Part shown: positions 7,733-16,747 of the stretch, in pieces | How the letters are laid out: each line of letters opens with the position of its first letter | Numbering within the stretch: position 1 is the stretch's first letter | Origin: CAZCJU01 sp964562175 | GTDB lineage: Bacteria; Bacillota; Clostridia; Oscillospirales; CAG-272 | Length of the DNA: 45,119 nt | Direction: 5' to 3' | Assembly (NCBI GenBank): GCA_964562175.1 | Contig: CAZLRV010000014.1 | Span: 1-45,119 of the forward strand | The notes under the pieces: model-generated | The model's database searches: none | What the model was told of the DNA's origin: nothing | What the model saw: the letters and a program-made list of their open reading frames with translations, nothing else | Position numbers and translations under genes: made by a program

Positions 7733-9787
7733 TTATTTCTTTTTCTTTATGAAGAAGAATACGCCTGCTGCGGCGGCGGCAACTACCACAACGCCTACGA
7801 TCACAAGCACTACGGTGAGTGTGTTGTTATCGGAAGGGTCGGAGCTGCTGTCGGAGCTGTCCGCATCTGCGGATATCTCGGGGGCGTTCGAGCCGTCGGG
7901 AGTCGTGGATACGTCGGTATTTGCGGTAAACTTGTCGGTATCGAAACCTATCAGTATACCCGTGCTTGATGACGGTGTATCGGTCTGAGGCGCATCGGTC
8001 TGCGGTGCATCTGTCTGAGGTGCTTCGGTAACACGCTCCGTTTCGGCGGGCGGGTTTTTGTCCTCTACCGTTCCGGTATGACCCTCAAGCGTTACGAAAA
8101 CAATATTGTGTACCAAATATTTTTGGTTCGGCTGTGTATATGCGTTGAGATATACATTGCCTATGTAATTCGTTTCTGTAAGATCTACCTTTGCAACCGT
8201 TCTTATCTCGTAGCCGGAGGTATTGAGCTTTTTCATTGAAACATTGCCCAGATCCGACTTGAGGTTTTGTTCCTCGCCGTCACCGCCGTATGTATTCTTC
8301 GGGTCGGAAACGAAGCCGATTATCGAACGAACACCGCAGCTCTTGTAATCAAACGAGGATGCGGTCGAAAATTCAACAAGCGCATAATCGTATTTTGAAA
8401 GATTCATTCTGCCTAAATTGAGAGCCATATTCTTTTGACCGACAAAAACGGGCCAATTTACGGTCGAATTGTATTTCGACTTGTAGCCGTCCTGGTCACT
8501 GTAGTCGCTCATTTTCAATGTGTACGTATCGGCGATCTTCTTCTTGCACTGATAATAGTCAAGATATTTTGTGTCCTGTATCTCACTTCCGGTGGGATAT
8601 GCGCATTTTTCTTCGGGCATACCGTCGTATATCGGAATAACGAAGGTGTAATTGCCGTCCATAAGACCGTTGTTCTTGTATGCGTTGTAAAGCGAGGAGG
8701 CACGGCTGTAGCTTCCGAATATGTTCTGCATATACTGACCCCAGAAGTTACGCTTCGATGCGGCATTTACGTTGTATTTCTGCAAATAGAACGTGTTTTG
8801 CGAGTTTTCGAGATATTTGTCTGCGGTCTTCATCGCACCGCCGTATATTGCCTTCCACTTTGTATCCCATGAAGGACCGCCCCATTCGGCGGCTTTTTCC
8901 TCTGTACCCTTTATAGCCTCGTCCATTGCGTTTTTGTACACGGTGAATTTACCCGTGCCTGCCGCACCGAGGTTAAAGAAGTTGTAATAGCCATTGTACT
9001 TCTTGAGGCTTGCTTCGGTATAGCCCGAGGTGGGAGCGGCAACGAGCTTGCCCTCCGAATCCGTACCGGTAAGCTTTTGACTGTAGAATTCCCACAGCTT
9101 ATCGCCGCACTTGCCGTTTGAAAGCGAGGTGAGATTAACACCCTGCTCGTTACGAATAACGGCGGCTATGTATATGGGGTTAAGTCCGACCTCTTTGCCG
9201 ACCTTCATATAGAATTCGGCATAGCTCATATCGCTGTATATACCGTCGAGCTTGCCGTTTTCCATAAACGTACCCTTGCAAGCGGTCTGTACGGCATCAA
9301 CGGTAATGCTGTCGTTGTAGCTCAGATCCAAGAATTGGAATATCTGCTTTTCATCGAGGAAGTTTCTCGTATCGAGCATATACATAACTGCGTAATTGGA
9401 TGCCTTGTACCAACCCGTATCGTAGAGATTGGGGTCGGAATAGTCACGCAGCTTTGTCTGACTCTTTTCGACCAGACTTCTCTTGACGTTTTCCTCCGTC
9501 TCCATGTAAAGCACGTAATCCCACGTGTAAAGAGGGGTCTTTGCCGCATCCTTACTTGCCTTCGTTACGTCGAATACCTCAAATTCCCATTTGGGGTACT
9601 TTTTGTGGAGCTGATACAGCTCGTCAAGATAATCGTTCGGGAAGCCCTTATCGGACAGCGATTTTTTATACGCCGCCTCGTCCGCATCCGCCGCAGACAC
9701 GGTCAGCTGCATCGTGACAAGGCTCATAAGCGTCGATGCGAAAAGAAGCAGGGAAACTATCTTTTTGCAAAGCGTAAGCTTTTTCAT
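7733..9787 (-). CDS. Secreted, membrane-anchored beta-N-acetylglucosaminidase (peptidoglycan hydrolase)
   Basis: The 684-residue protein starts at ATG 9787-9785 with GGAGG at 9794-9798. A signal peptide (about residues 1-32) ends SAADA. An N-terminal region with LHKKYPKWEFE and YAVMYMLDTRNFLDE precedes a glucosaminidase domain with the putative catalytic Glu in AVIRNEQGVN (near residue 214) and NGYYNFFNLGA. This architecture is that of clostridial LytD/Acm-like endo-beta-N-acetylglucosaminidases, which cut glycan strands of the wall. After a beta-rich region (about 430-590) comes a TDAPQ repeat linker, a Ser/Asp-rich stretch, one membrane helix and a lysine-rich end. The anchor closely resembles that of the protein at 3587-5152. 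It is monocistronic with its own promoter (9818-9846), and probably acts in wall turnover or cell separation. Confidence 0.85.
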   Translation of the reverse strand: MKKLTLCKKIVSLLLFASTLMSLVTMQLTVSAADADEAAYKKSLSDKGFPNDYLDELYQLHKKYPKWEFEVFDVTKASKDAAKTPLYTWDYVLYMETEENVKRSLVEKSQTKLRDYSDPNLYDTGWYKASNYAVMYMLDTRNFLDEKQIFQFLDLSYNDSITVDAVQTACKGTFMENGKLDGIYSDMSYAEFYMKVGKEVGLNPIYIAAVIRNEQGVNLTSLSNGKCGDKLWEFYSQKLTGTDSEGKLVAAPTSGYTEASLKKYNGYYNFFNLGAAGTGKFTVYKNAMDEAIKGTEEKAAEWGGPSWDTKWKAIYGGAMKTADKYLENSQNTFYLQKYNVNAASKRNFWGQYMQNIFGSYSRASSLYNAYKNNGLMDGNYTFVIPIYDGMPEEKCAYPTGSEIQDTKYLDYYQCKKKIADTYTLKMSDYSDQDGYKSKYNSTVNWPVFVGQKNMALNLGRMNLSKYDYALVEFSTASSFDYKSCGVRSIIGFVSDPKNTYGGDGEEQNLKSDLGNVSMKKLNTSGYEIRTVAKVDLTETNYIGNVYLNAYTQPNQKYLVHNIVFVTLEGHTGTVEDKNPPAETERVTEAPQTDAPQTDAPQTDTPSSSTGILIGFDTDKFTANTDVSTTPDGSNAPEISADADSSDSSSDPSDNNTLTVVLVIVGVVVVAAAAAGVFFFIKKKK
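7974..8018 (-). repeat. 15-base tandem repeat encoding a TDAPQ linker
   Basis: Three imperfect 15-base units (7974-7988, 7989-8003, 8004-8018) and a degenerate fourth encode (T/E)-D/E-A/T-P-Q steps in the stalk between the enzymatic part and the membrane helix of the glucosaminidase. In-frame units could expand or contract by slippage and change stalk length. Confidence 0.75.
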
Positions 9788-9817
9788 TAAAAACCTCCGA
9801 CTATTAGTTTTTCTTTT

Positions 9818-9846
9818 ATAGTACCACAAAATCGCAAAAAAGTCAA
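9818..9846 (-). promoter_or_regulatory. Sigma-A promoter of the glucosaminidase gene
   Basis: On the minus strand TTGACT (9846-9841) and TACTAT (9823-9818) are 17 bases apart, about 20 bases upstream of GGAGG. TATAAA is another possible -10, but its 20-base spacer is too long. Confidence 0.6.
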
Positions 9847-9937
9847 TGATATGCGGAAAATTTGCAAAAAAATATGATTCGGGAGGAAAAACGCAAAATT
9901 ATTATATTAAATATTGTAAATTTTTTCGAAAATGCTA

Positions 9938-9966
9938 TTGATATCATCGCTTTTTTATGCTATAAT
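9938..9966 (+). promoter_or_regulatory. Sigma-A promoter of the prfB-mutS2 operon, extended -10
   Basis: TTGATA (9938-9943) and a perfect TATAAT (9961-9966) are 17 bases apart. A TGC just before the -10 gives an extended -10. The palindrome TTTTCGAAAA (9923-9932) lies 5 bases before the -35. The leader to the prfB start is about 60 bases, AT-rich, with no obvious riboswitch. Confidence 0.85.
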
Positions 9967-10031
9967 AGTATGGGTCGTATTGCACGACAGATAAATTAAA
10001 CTAAATCTAAATAACTTTATGGGAGATATAT

Positions 10032-11141
10032 ATGATAATTCAGTTGGATGAGGCAAGACTTTCGCTGCTTGCAATGAAAAAAGAGGTACACGAGCTGGGA
10101 ATAACTATAAAGCTTGACAAGCTGAGGGACTCGGTCAAGGAGCTTGAGGAGCAGACCTCGAATGCCGATTTTTGGAACGATCAGGCAAACAGCGGTCGTG
10201 TCTTGAGAACGATAAAGCAAAATAAGGATAAAATAGAGGAATATGAAACGCTTGCCGCCTCGGTCGAGGATGCGATCGTTTTGTGTGAGCTTTGCATTGA
10301 GGAAAACGACGAAGACTCAACGGAGGAGATACTTTCCTCTGTCGATGAGATAAGAAAAAAGATAGACAAGATGAACATGGAGGTGCTTCTTTCGGGTGAG
10401 TACGACCGAAACAATGCCATTTTGTCGTTCCACCCCGGTGCCGGCGGTACGGAGGCACAGGACTGGGCGCTCATGCTTTACCGTATGTACACACGCTGGG
10501 GCGATAAGAACGGCTATAAGGTCAAGCTCATAGATTGGCTCGACGGCGAGGAAGCGGGCATAAAGAGCGCAACTATACTTATAGAGGGCGATTACGCATA
10601 CGGCTACATGAAGGGCGAGAGCGGTGTACACCGTCTTGTAAGAGTTTCGCCGTTCGACGCATCGGGCAGACGGCACACCTCGTTCGCTTCCGTTGAGGTC
10701 ACCCCGGAGCTTGACGACTCAAACGACGTTGAGCTTCGCGACGAGGATCTTGAGATAACGGCTCACAGATCGAGCGGTGCGGGAGGTCAGCATATCAACA
10801 AGACCGATTCGGCTATACGTATCGTACACAAGCCCACGGGTATAGTTGTCGGCTGTCAGACGGAGAGAAGCCAGCTTCAAAACAAGGAAACGGCTCTGAA
10901 AATGCTCAAGAGCAAGCTCGTTGAGATTAAGACGAGAGAGAACCTTGAGAAGATAGAGGACATAAAGGGCGAAAAGACAAATATCGAGTGGGGAAGTCAG
11001 ATACGCTCATACGTATTTATGCCCTATACGCTTGCAAAGGATGCAAGAACGGGCTATGAGGACGGCAATATCCAGGCTGTTATGGACGGGGAGATAGACG
11101 GCTTTATAAACGCATATCTCAGATCCAAGGTGCAGATATAA
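10032..11141 (+). CDS. prfB: Peptide chain release factor 2, without programmed frameshift
   Basis: RF2 recognises UGA and UAA stop codons and triggers release of the peptide at the ribosome. The 369-residue protein carries the stop-codon motif SPF (206-208) and the catalytic GGQ (251-253), in a full-length class I release-factor architecture. In most bacteria the gene has an in-frame UGA near codon 26 that requires +1 frameshifting. Here the matching place reads AAG CTT GAC (codons 27-29, 10110-10118) with no stop, so the frame is continuous and the autoregulatory switch is absent. GGGAG (10021-10025) precedes ATG. It is the first gene of a six-gene operon and is followed after 1 base by phoH. 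Confidence 0.97.
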   Translation: MIIQLDEARLSLLAMKKEVHELGITIKLDKLRDSVKELEEQTSNADFWNDQANSGRVLRTIKQNKDKIEEYETLAASVEDAIVLCELCIEENDEDSTEEILSSVDEIRKKIDKMNMEVLLSGEYDRNNAILSFHPGAGGTEAQDWALMLYRMYTRWGDKNGYKVKLIDWLDGEEAGIKSATILIEGDYAYGYMKGESGVHRLVRVSPFDASGRRHTSFASVEVTPELDDSNDVELRDEDLEITAHRSSGAGGQHINKTDSAIRIVHKPTGIVVGCQTERSQLQNKETALKMLKSKLVEIKTRENLEKIEDIKGEKTNIEWGSQIRSYVFMPYTLAKDARTGYEDGNIQAVMDGEIDGFINAYLRSKVQI

Positions 11142-11142
11142 T

Positions 11143-12156
11143 ATGGACGGACGAGTGCTGACCGACAGTGCGGAGATGAGTGCGAAGCTGTTCGGCACTC
11201 TCGATGCGAATATTATGCTTATCGAAAAGGAGCTTGGTGTAAGGATATCAATATCGGACAGCGACACAGGCTGCGGAAGCGTGTTGACGGTCACGGGCGA
11301 GGCGGCAAAGGAAGCTTGCTCTGTGCTTGAGTATCTCAAGCGTGCATCAAGATTCAATGACGAGATAAGCGAAATGACGGTAGCCTATGCCATATCGGCT
11401 TGCCGTGACGGAAATATCGGCGAGCTTAACGAGCTTGACGACGATTGTATCTTCTTGACGACGAGAGGACGACCGATAAAAGCAAAGACAGTCGGACAGA
11501 AAAAATATGTGGAGCATATAAAGAAAAACACGGTAGTCCTCGGCGTGGGACCCGCAGGCACGGGTAAGACCTTTCTTGCCGTTGCAATGGCGACAAAGGC
11601 TCTCAGACAAAAAGAGGTCAACCGCATTATATTGACACGCCCCGCGGTGGAGGCGGGAGAAAAGCTCGGCTTTTTGCCGGGTGATCTGCAAAATAAGATA
11701 GACCCGTATCTTCGTCCGCTGTACGATGCGCTTTACGAAATGCTCGGAACGGAGACATATCAGAAATATACCGAAAAGGGAATGATAGAAATCGCTCCGC
11801 TTGCATATATGCGAGGACGCACGCTTGACGACTCTTTTATAATACTCGATGAGGCGCAGAACACGACACCGGAGCAGATGAAGATGTTCTTGACCCGTCT
11901 GGGCTTCAACTCAAAAGCCGTGGTAACGGGCGATATAACACAGATAGATTTGCCGACGGGAAAGCGGAGCGGACTCAAGGAAGCGATAAAGGTGCTTGAC
12001 GGCATAGAGGATATTGCGATACACCGTTTCAGTGAAAAGGACGTTGTACGCCACAAGCTCGTGCAAAGAATAATACTCGCATATGAAAAGTATGAGGCGT
12101 CACACAAGGACGATGAGAAAAAGCCGAGAGTATATAAGAAGATAAAAAAGCAATAA
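11143..12156 (+). CDS. phoH: PhoH-family ATPase
   Basis: The 337-residue protein has an N-terminal KH/Jag-like region (about 1-90) and a P-loop ATPase core with Walker A GPAGTGKT (136-143) and Walker B FIILDEAQN (232-240). PhoH proteins are cytosolic ATPases thought to act in RNA metabolism; in Firmicutes the gene sits next to ybeY, as here, which supports a role near rRNA maturation (family knowledge). It begins 1 base after prfB and ends 1 base before ybeY. The C-terminus is very lysine-rich, consistent with nucleic-acid contact. Confidence 0.95.
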   Translation: MDGRVLTDSAEMSAKLFGTLDANIMLIEKELGVRISISDSDTGCGSVLTVTGEAAKEACSVLEYLKRASRFNDEISEMTVAYAISACRDGNIGELNELDDDCIFLTTRGRPIKAKTVGQKKYVEHIKKNTVVLGVGPAGTGKTFLAVAMATKALRQKEVNRIILTRPAVEAGEKLGFLPGDLQNKIDPYLRPLYDALYEMLGTETYQKYTEKGMIEIAPLAYMRGRTLDDSFIILDEAQNTTPEQMKMFLTRLGFNSKAVVTGDITQIDLPTGKRSGLKEAIKVLDGIEDIAIHRFSEKDVVRHKLVQRIILAYEKYEASHKDDEKKPRVYKKIKKQ

Positions 12157-12157
12157 T

Positions 12158-12619
12158 ATGAAAAACAGATTTTATTTCAAAAACGAGCAGAATATGCTCG
12201 TCATTTCCCCCGCCTTAAAGTGTGAGGTGGAATATTGCATAAATGCCACCCTGCATTCGGAGGGCGTGAATAAAAAATGCGAGATATCCGTATGCTTTAC
12301 CGACAGCGATAAAATACAAGCCCTAAATCGTGAATACAGAGGCAAGGACAAGCCCACGGATGTGCTTTCTTTTCCGATGTACGATGATGTAAACGATTGC
12401 GGGGACGATGTGTTGACTCTGGGCGATATCGTGATAAATGTCGCCTACGCCGGTGCGCAGGCACGGCAGCTTTGCCACGGCTTGAGGCGTGAGATATGCT
12501 TTTTGTGCATTCATTCCACCCTGCACCTGCTCGGCTACGACCATGAGAGGGGAGAGGATGAGGACGAGGAAATGTGCCGAAAACAAAGAGAATTGATTGA
12601 AAGAGTGTACGGAGAATGA
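12158..12619 (+). CDS. ybeY: Endoribonuclease YbeY, rRNA maturation factor
   Basis: YbeY is a zinc-dependent endoribonuclease involved in 16S rRNA 3'-end processing and ribosome quality control. The 153-residue protein has the family signature HSTLHLLGYDH, with zinc-ligand histidines at 119, 123 and 129, and the conserved KPTDVLSFP block near residue 65. Length is normal. Its last four bases (ATGA) overlap the start of era, so translation of the two is coupled. In Bacillus, dgkA and cdd usually lie between ybeY and era; both are missing here. Confidence 0.96.
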   Translation: MKNRFYFKNEQNMLVISPALKCEVEYCINATLHSEGVNKKCEISVCFTDSDKIQALNREYRGKDKPTDVLSFPMYDDVNDCGDDVLTLGDIVINVAYAGAQARQLCHGLRREICFLCIHSTLHLLGYDHERGEDEDEEMCRKQRELIERVYGE

Positions 12620-13500
12620 AAAAAAGCGGATTTATTGCCATAATCGGCAAGCCCAACGTCGGCAAAAGCACGCTGATGAATACGATACTCGGTCAAAAAA
12701 TAGCCATAGTATCGAATAAGCCACAGACCACAAGGACGAGAATAACCGGTGTGCTGACCGAAAACGATGTGCAAATGATATTTCTCGACACCCCCGGCAT
12801 TCATGACCCCAAGACAAGGCTCGGCGGCTTTATGGTGAAAAGCGCATATTCGTCCCTCGGCGGCGTTAATTGCGTGCTTTTCATAGTCGAAGCGGGAGGC
12901 AAGCCCAATGCGGCGGAGCGTGCCATCGTGCAAAGGCTCAAAAAGCAAACAGCCCCGACCTATCTTGTGATAAACAAATGCGACAGCGTCAAGCCCGAGA
13001 AGATAGCTCAGGCAATAACCGATTACAGCGCACTTGCCGAGTTTGAGGACGTTGTACCGATATCGGCACTCAAAAACGACGGCGTTGACATAATACTTGA
13101 CGATATTCGGAAGTATATGACGGAAGAAAATTGGTTTTTCCCGGAGGATGCGGTGACAGACCAGCCCGACAGGCTTATTTGTGCCGAGGTAATAAGAGAG
13201 AAAATATTGAGGCTCACCGACGAGGAGATACCGCACGGCTGTGCTGTCGTTATCGAGGAGTTCAAGGAAAAATCAAAGCTTATTGAAATACGTGCGGAGA
13301 TATTTTGCGAAAAGGACTCGCATAAAGGCATAATAATCGGACGGGGCGGGGAAATGCTGAAGCGTATAGGCACCTCGGCACGGCGAGAGCTTGAGGACTT
13401 TTTCGGCGTACCCGTATACATAAACCTTTGGGTAAAGGTAAAGCCGAATTGGCGTGACAATACCTCACTTTTCCGCAACTTCGGTTTTGATGATAACTGA
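12616..13500 (+). CDS. era: GTPase Era
   Basis: Era binds GTP and the 3' end of 16S rRNA and assists assembly of the small ribosomal subunit. The 294-residue protein has G1 GKPNVGKS (11-18), G3 DTPG (58-61) and G4 NKCD (120-123). A C-terminal KH RNA-binding domain has GIIIGRGGEMLKRIG near residues 237-251 and ends in VKPNWRDN. It overlaps ybeY by 4 bases and recO by 1 base (TGATG). Confidence 0.97.
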   Translation: MKKSGFIAIIGKPNVGKSTLMNTILGQKIAIVSNKPQTTRTRITGVLTENDVQMIFLDTPGIHDPKTRLGGFMVKSAYSSLGGVNCVLFIVEAGGKPNAAERAIVQRLKKQTAPTYLVINKCDSVKPEKIAQAITDYSALAEFEDVVPISALKNDGVDIILDDIRKYMTEENWFFPEDAVTDQPDRLICAEVIREKILRLTDEEIPHGCAVVIEEFKEKSKLIEIRAEIFCEKDSHKGIIIGRGGEMLKRIGTSARRELEDFFGVPVYINLWVKVKPNWRDNTSLFRNFGFDDN

Positions 13501-14279
13501 TGGAGAAATTTCTCTGCTTTGAGGGACTTGTCATAAGAGCGACACCGAGTGGCGAGGGAGACAAAATGCTGACGATATTGAGTCGGCAATACGGCAAGCT
13601 CTCCGTGCTTGCACGGGGCTGTCGCAAGGTTAATTCAAGGCTTGCATCTTGCTGTAATGTTTTTGTGTATGCAAGCTTCAGCCTCGGCATATATAAAGAT
13701 ATGTATTATATACGAGAGGCGGAGTTTATACGCTCATTTTACAAGGAAAACGACAGGCTTGAGAAATTCGCCCTTGCCTCGTATATAGTTCAGGTCGGCG
13801 AGGATATTTCCACAAACGAGGAAAGTCACGGTCTTATGCGGTTGCTTCTCAATACTCTGCACGTGCTTGATGCGGGTGAAAAGAATGAGGAGCTTATCAA
13901 GGCGGGCTTTGAGCTGAGAGTGTGCAAGCTGTGCGGTCTGTCCCCCGAGCTTTCCGGTTGCAGAATATGCGGCAAGAGTGCTTTATCCGAGTGCTTTCTT
14001 GAAGTAAATAACGGCACGCTCATTTGTGAGGAATGCAAAAACGGCAAGACCTCGTACACCGATGATGCACGCTTTGCCGAAACGATAGTACCTCTGGACA
14101 GCGGCTCGCTTGGAGCCATGCGGCACATATCGAATGCGGATGACAAGAGGATATTTTCATTTAATATCTATCCTCCCTCCGACAGACTTTTTTATGACGG
14201 ATGCGAAAAATACATGACAAATCAGCTTGAGCGGTCATTTTCCTCGCTTGAGTTTTATAAGCTGATAAAACAAGAATGA
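13500..14279 (+). CDS. recO: DNA repair protein RecO
   Basis: RecO helps load RecA on single-stranded DNA at gaps, together with RecR, whose gene is at 43857. The 259-residue protein has an N-terminal OB-fold (about 1-80), a helical middle and a zinc motif CKLCGLSPELSGCRICG (cysteines 142, 145, 154, 157), followed by a further Cys pair CEEC near 176-179. It starts one base inside era and ends one base before mutS2. The length is typical. Confidence 0.95.
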   Translation: MEKFLCFEGLVIRATPSGEGDKMLTILSRQYGKLSVLARGCRKVNSRLASCCNVFVYASFSLGIYKDMYYIREAEFIRSFYKENDRLEKFALASYIVQVGEDISTNEESHGLMRLLLNTLHVLDAGEKNEELIKAGFELRVCKLCGLSPELSGCRICGKSALSECFLEVNNGTLICEECKNGKTSYTDDARFAETIVPLDSGSLGAMRHISNADDKRIFSFNIYPPSDRLFYDGCEKYMTNQLERSFSSLEFYKLIKQE

Positions 14280-14280
14280 T

Positions 14281-16674
14281 ATGAATGATAACAGATTTTC
14301 AAAAGCAATTAAGACACTTGAGTTTGACAAAATAAGACAGCTTGCCGTATCATACGCCCCAACAGAGGGGGCATCACAGCTCATGTCGGAGCTTTATCCG
14401 AGCTACGATATTGAAAAGGTGCGCCTTTTGCAAAGGGAAACATCGGCATCGTACGGTATGTATATGGCAAAGGGTATGCCGTCCTTCGGCAGTATCAAAA
14501 ATATCCTGCCGCTGCTTGACCATGCGCAAAAGGGCGGCTCACTTTCTCCCGCATCGCTTTTGGATATTGCAAACGTATTCAAAACGGCGTATGCACTGCT
14601 CGAATATATAAAGACGGATAAAAAAGAAGTGACCTGCCTTGACGATATTTTTCACAGACTCATACCCAATAAGTTTTTGTGCGATAAAATACAACGCTCG
14701 ATAATATCCGCAGATACTATAGCAGACGAGGCAAGTGCGACACTGTACGATATAAGGCGGCGTATAAAGCTCACAAACGCAAAAATAAGAGATACGCTTC
14801 AAAAATACGTCGGCGGCGCATACGGTAAGTATCTGCAGGAGAATATCGTAACACAGCGTAACGGAAGATATGTAGTACCCGTAAAGAGTGAGTATAAGAA
14901 CGAAATAAAGGGTCTTGTACATGACACCTCCTCCTCCGGTGCGACGTTCTTTATAGAGCCTATCGCAGTTGTTGAGGCAAATAACGAGCTTAAGGTATTG
15001 CAAAACAAGGAAAACGACGAGATAGAGAAGATACTTTACGAGCTTTCCGCAAATGTTGCCGAGTGCGAGGAGAGTCTGCGGCTTGATTATTATAATATAA
15101 CCTATCTTGCCGGCGTATTTACACGTGCAAGGCTGAGTGTGGCATATGACGGTGTCGAGCCGATTCTCAATACCGAAAAAAAGATAGTACTGAAAAAAGC
15201 ACGCCACCCACTGCTTGACCGTGAAAAGGTCGTGCCTACCGATATAATACTCGGCGGCGATTATACGACACTTGTTATAACCGGTCCCAACACGGGCGGT
15301 AAAACGGTATGCTTGAAAACGCTCGGACTGTTTGCCCTCATGGTTCAAGCGGGCTTGCATATTCCCGCAGGCGAGGGAAGCTCGGTTTGCGTTTTCGAAG
15401 ATATTCTTGCCGATATAGGTGACGAACAAAGCATTGAGCAATCGCTTTCAACCTTTTCGGCACATATGGTGAATATCGTGAATATCATGAGATCTAAGAA
15501 CGAAAATTCCCTTGTACTGTTCGACGAGCTGGGTGCCGGTACCGACCCCGTTGAGGGTGCGGCGCTTGCCACCTCGGTGCTTGAGGAAGTACGTGAATGT
15601 GGTGCGTTGTGTGCTTCGACTACACACTATGCGGAGCTGAAAGCATATGCGATAGAAACGGACGGAGTCATAAACGGCTCGTGCGAGTTCGACGTGCAAA
15701 CGCTCAAGCCGACATATCGCCTGATAATAGGCACGCCGGGACGCTCAAACGCCTTTGCAATAGCAAAGCGGCTCGGACTTGGGGAGAATATACTAAAGCG
15801 TGCCGAGGGCTTGGTGCAGACGGAAAACAAGCAATTCGAGGACGTTATCGAGCGGCTTGACGCACAGCGTGCGGAAATGGAAGCGGAGCTTGAAAACACT
15901 CGCATAATACGTCGCAGGCTTGAGGAATACGAGCAAAAAACGACATCGGAGCTGCAAAAGCGACTTGATGCGGCGGAGGCGGAGCTTGAAAGTGCGAGAG
16001 AAAAAGCACGTGGCATGATAGATTCGGCAAAGGCATCGAGCGATTTCATATTCGACCAGCTCACCCGCTTGCAAAAGCAAAAAGAAAAAGAAACGCTCGG
16101 CGAGGAGCTGAAAAAATCCCGTGCGGCTGTACGTGAGAATTTACGGCAGAATGAAGATAAATTCTACGTAACGGCTGACGAGGTCGATTCCGGCTATGAG
16201 CTGCCGAGAGAGCTTGCAATAGGCGATGAGGTAATTCTTTCGAATATTAAAAAGCAAGGCACTGTCAAATCTCTGCCCGACAAAAACGGCAATCTCACCG
16301 TTGAAATAGGCGCACTCACAACAAAAACGAATGTCAAGAATATTCGTCTGCTCGGCACAGCCGGTGTAACGGTGAGCCGAGGAAAAAAGAAATACGGCGA
16401 GGGCGAATACAGGTCTGCCGTCCGAGCGGACTTTAAGCCCGAAATAGATGTGCGGGGCGAAAACGGCGAGGACGCATGGTTTATGGTCGATAAATTCATC
16501 GATGAGGCGATAATGGCGAAATTCACGACCGTTACCGTTATTCACGGAAAGGGCACGGGAGCATTGCGAAAGGCACTTCATAAATGCTTCGGGGTCGACA
16601 AGAGAATAAAGTCTTTTCGTCAAGGAAATTGGGGCGAGGGCGACAGCGGAGTAACTGTTTTGGAGCTTAAATAA
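14281..16674 (+). CDS. mutS2: Endonuclease MutS2
   Basis: MutS2 is a MutS-like ATPase without the mismatch-recognition domain. It limits recombination and, in Bacillus, also acts on collided ribosomes. The 797-residue protein has a core and clamp (1-300), Walker A GPNTGGKT (335-342), the signature STFSAHM, and Walker B LVLFDELGAGTDP. A long charged coiled coil (about 510-630) follows, then a C-terminal Smr nuclease domain with DVRGENGED and HGKGTGALRKAL. The Smr LDxR motif appears here as IDVRG. It is last in the prfB operon. Only a weak hairpin (16682-16710) follows. Confidence 0.96.
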   Translation: MNDNRFSKAIKTLEFDKIRQLAVSYAPTEGASQLMSELYPSYDIEKVRLLQRETSASYGMYMAKGMPSFGSIKNILPLLDHAQKGGSLSPASLLDIANVFKTAYALLEYIKTDKKEVTCLDDIFHRLIPNKFLCDKIQRSIISADTIADEASATLYDIRRRIKLTNAKIRDTLQKYVGGAYGKYLQENIVTQRNGRYVVPVKSEYKNEIKGLVHDTSSSGATFFIEPIAVVEANNELKVLQNKENDEIEKILYELSANVAECEESLRLDYYNITYLAGVFTRARLSVAYDGVEPILNTEKKIVLKKARHPLLDREKVVPTDIILGGDYTTLVITGPNTGGKTVCLKTLGLFALMVQAGLHIPAGEGSSVCVFEDILADIGDEQSIEQSLSTFSAHMVNIVNIMRSKNENSLVLFDELGAGTDPVEGAALATSVLEEVRECGALCASTTHYAELKAYAIETDGVINGSCEFDVQTLKPTYRLIIGTPGRSNAFAIAKRLGLGENILKRAEGLVQTENKQFEDVIERLDAQRAEMEAELENTRIIRRRLEEYEQKTTSELQKRLDAAEAELESAREKARGMIDSAKASSDFIFDQLTRLQKQKEKETLGEELKKSRAAVRENLRQNEDKFYVTADEVDSGYELPRELAIGDEVILSNIKKQGTVKSLPDKNGNLTVEIGALTTKTNVKNIRLLGTAGVTVSRGKKKYGEGEYRSAVRADFKPEIDVRGENGEDAWFMVDKFIDEAIMAKFTTVTVIHGKGTGALRKALHKCFGVDKRIKSFRQGNWGEGDSGVTVLELK

Positions 16675-16681
16675 TGCCCAA

Positions 16682-16710
16682 ATTGACGAAAAAACGCAAA
16701 AACCGTCAAT
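16682..16710 (+). terminator. Weak hairpin after mutS2
   Basis: ATTGACG (16682-16688) and CGTCAAT (16704-16710) form a 7-base stem with a 15-base A-rich loop. No T-run follows on the plus strand, so it is at best a weak terminator or an RNA 3'-end stabiliser. Confidence 0.3.
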
Positions 16711-16747
16711 GTTAAAATAAAATACAATAAAAATTTAATATTTATCT

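Noticed and set aside
7974..8018. Possible CRISPR array
   Set aside because: The units are contiguous 15-base tandem repeats coding for a protein linker, without spacers.
9847..10031. Riboswitch or regulatory RNA in the prfB leader
   Set aside because: The region is AT-rich with no stable hairpin or known aptamer pattern that I could see.
14539..15441. Long minus-strand frame opposite mutS2 (300 residues)
   Set aside because: It is a by-product of codon use in mutS2; it has no motif and no promoter or ribosome site.
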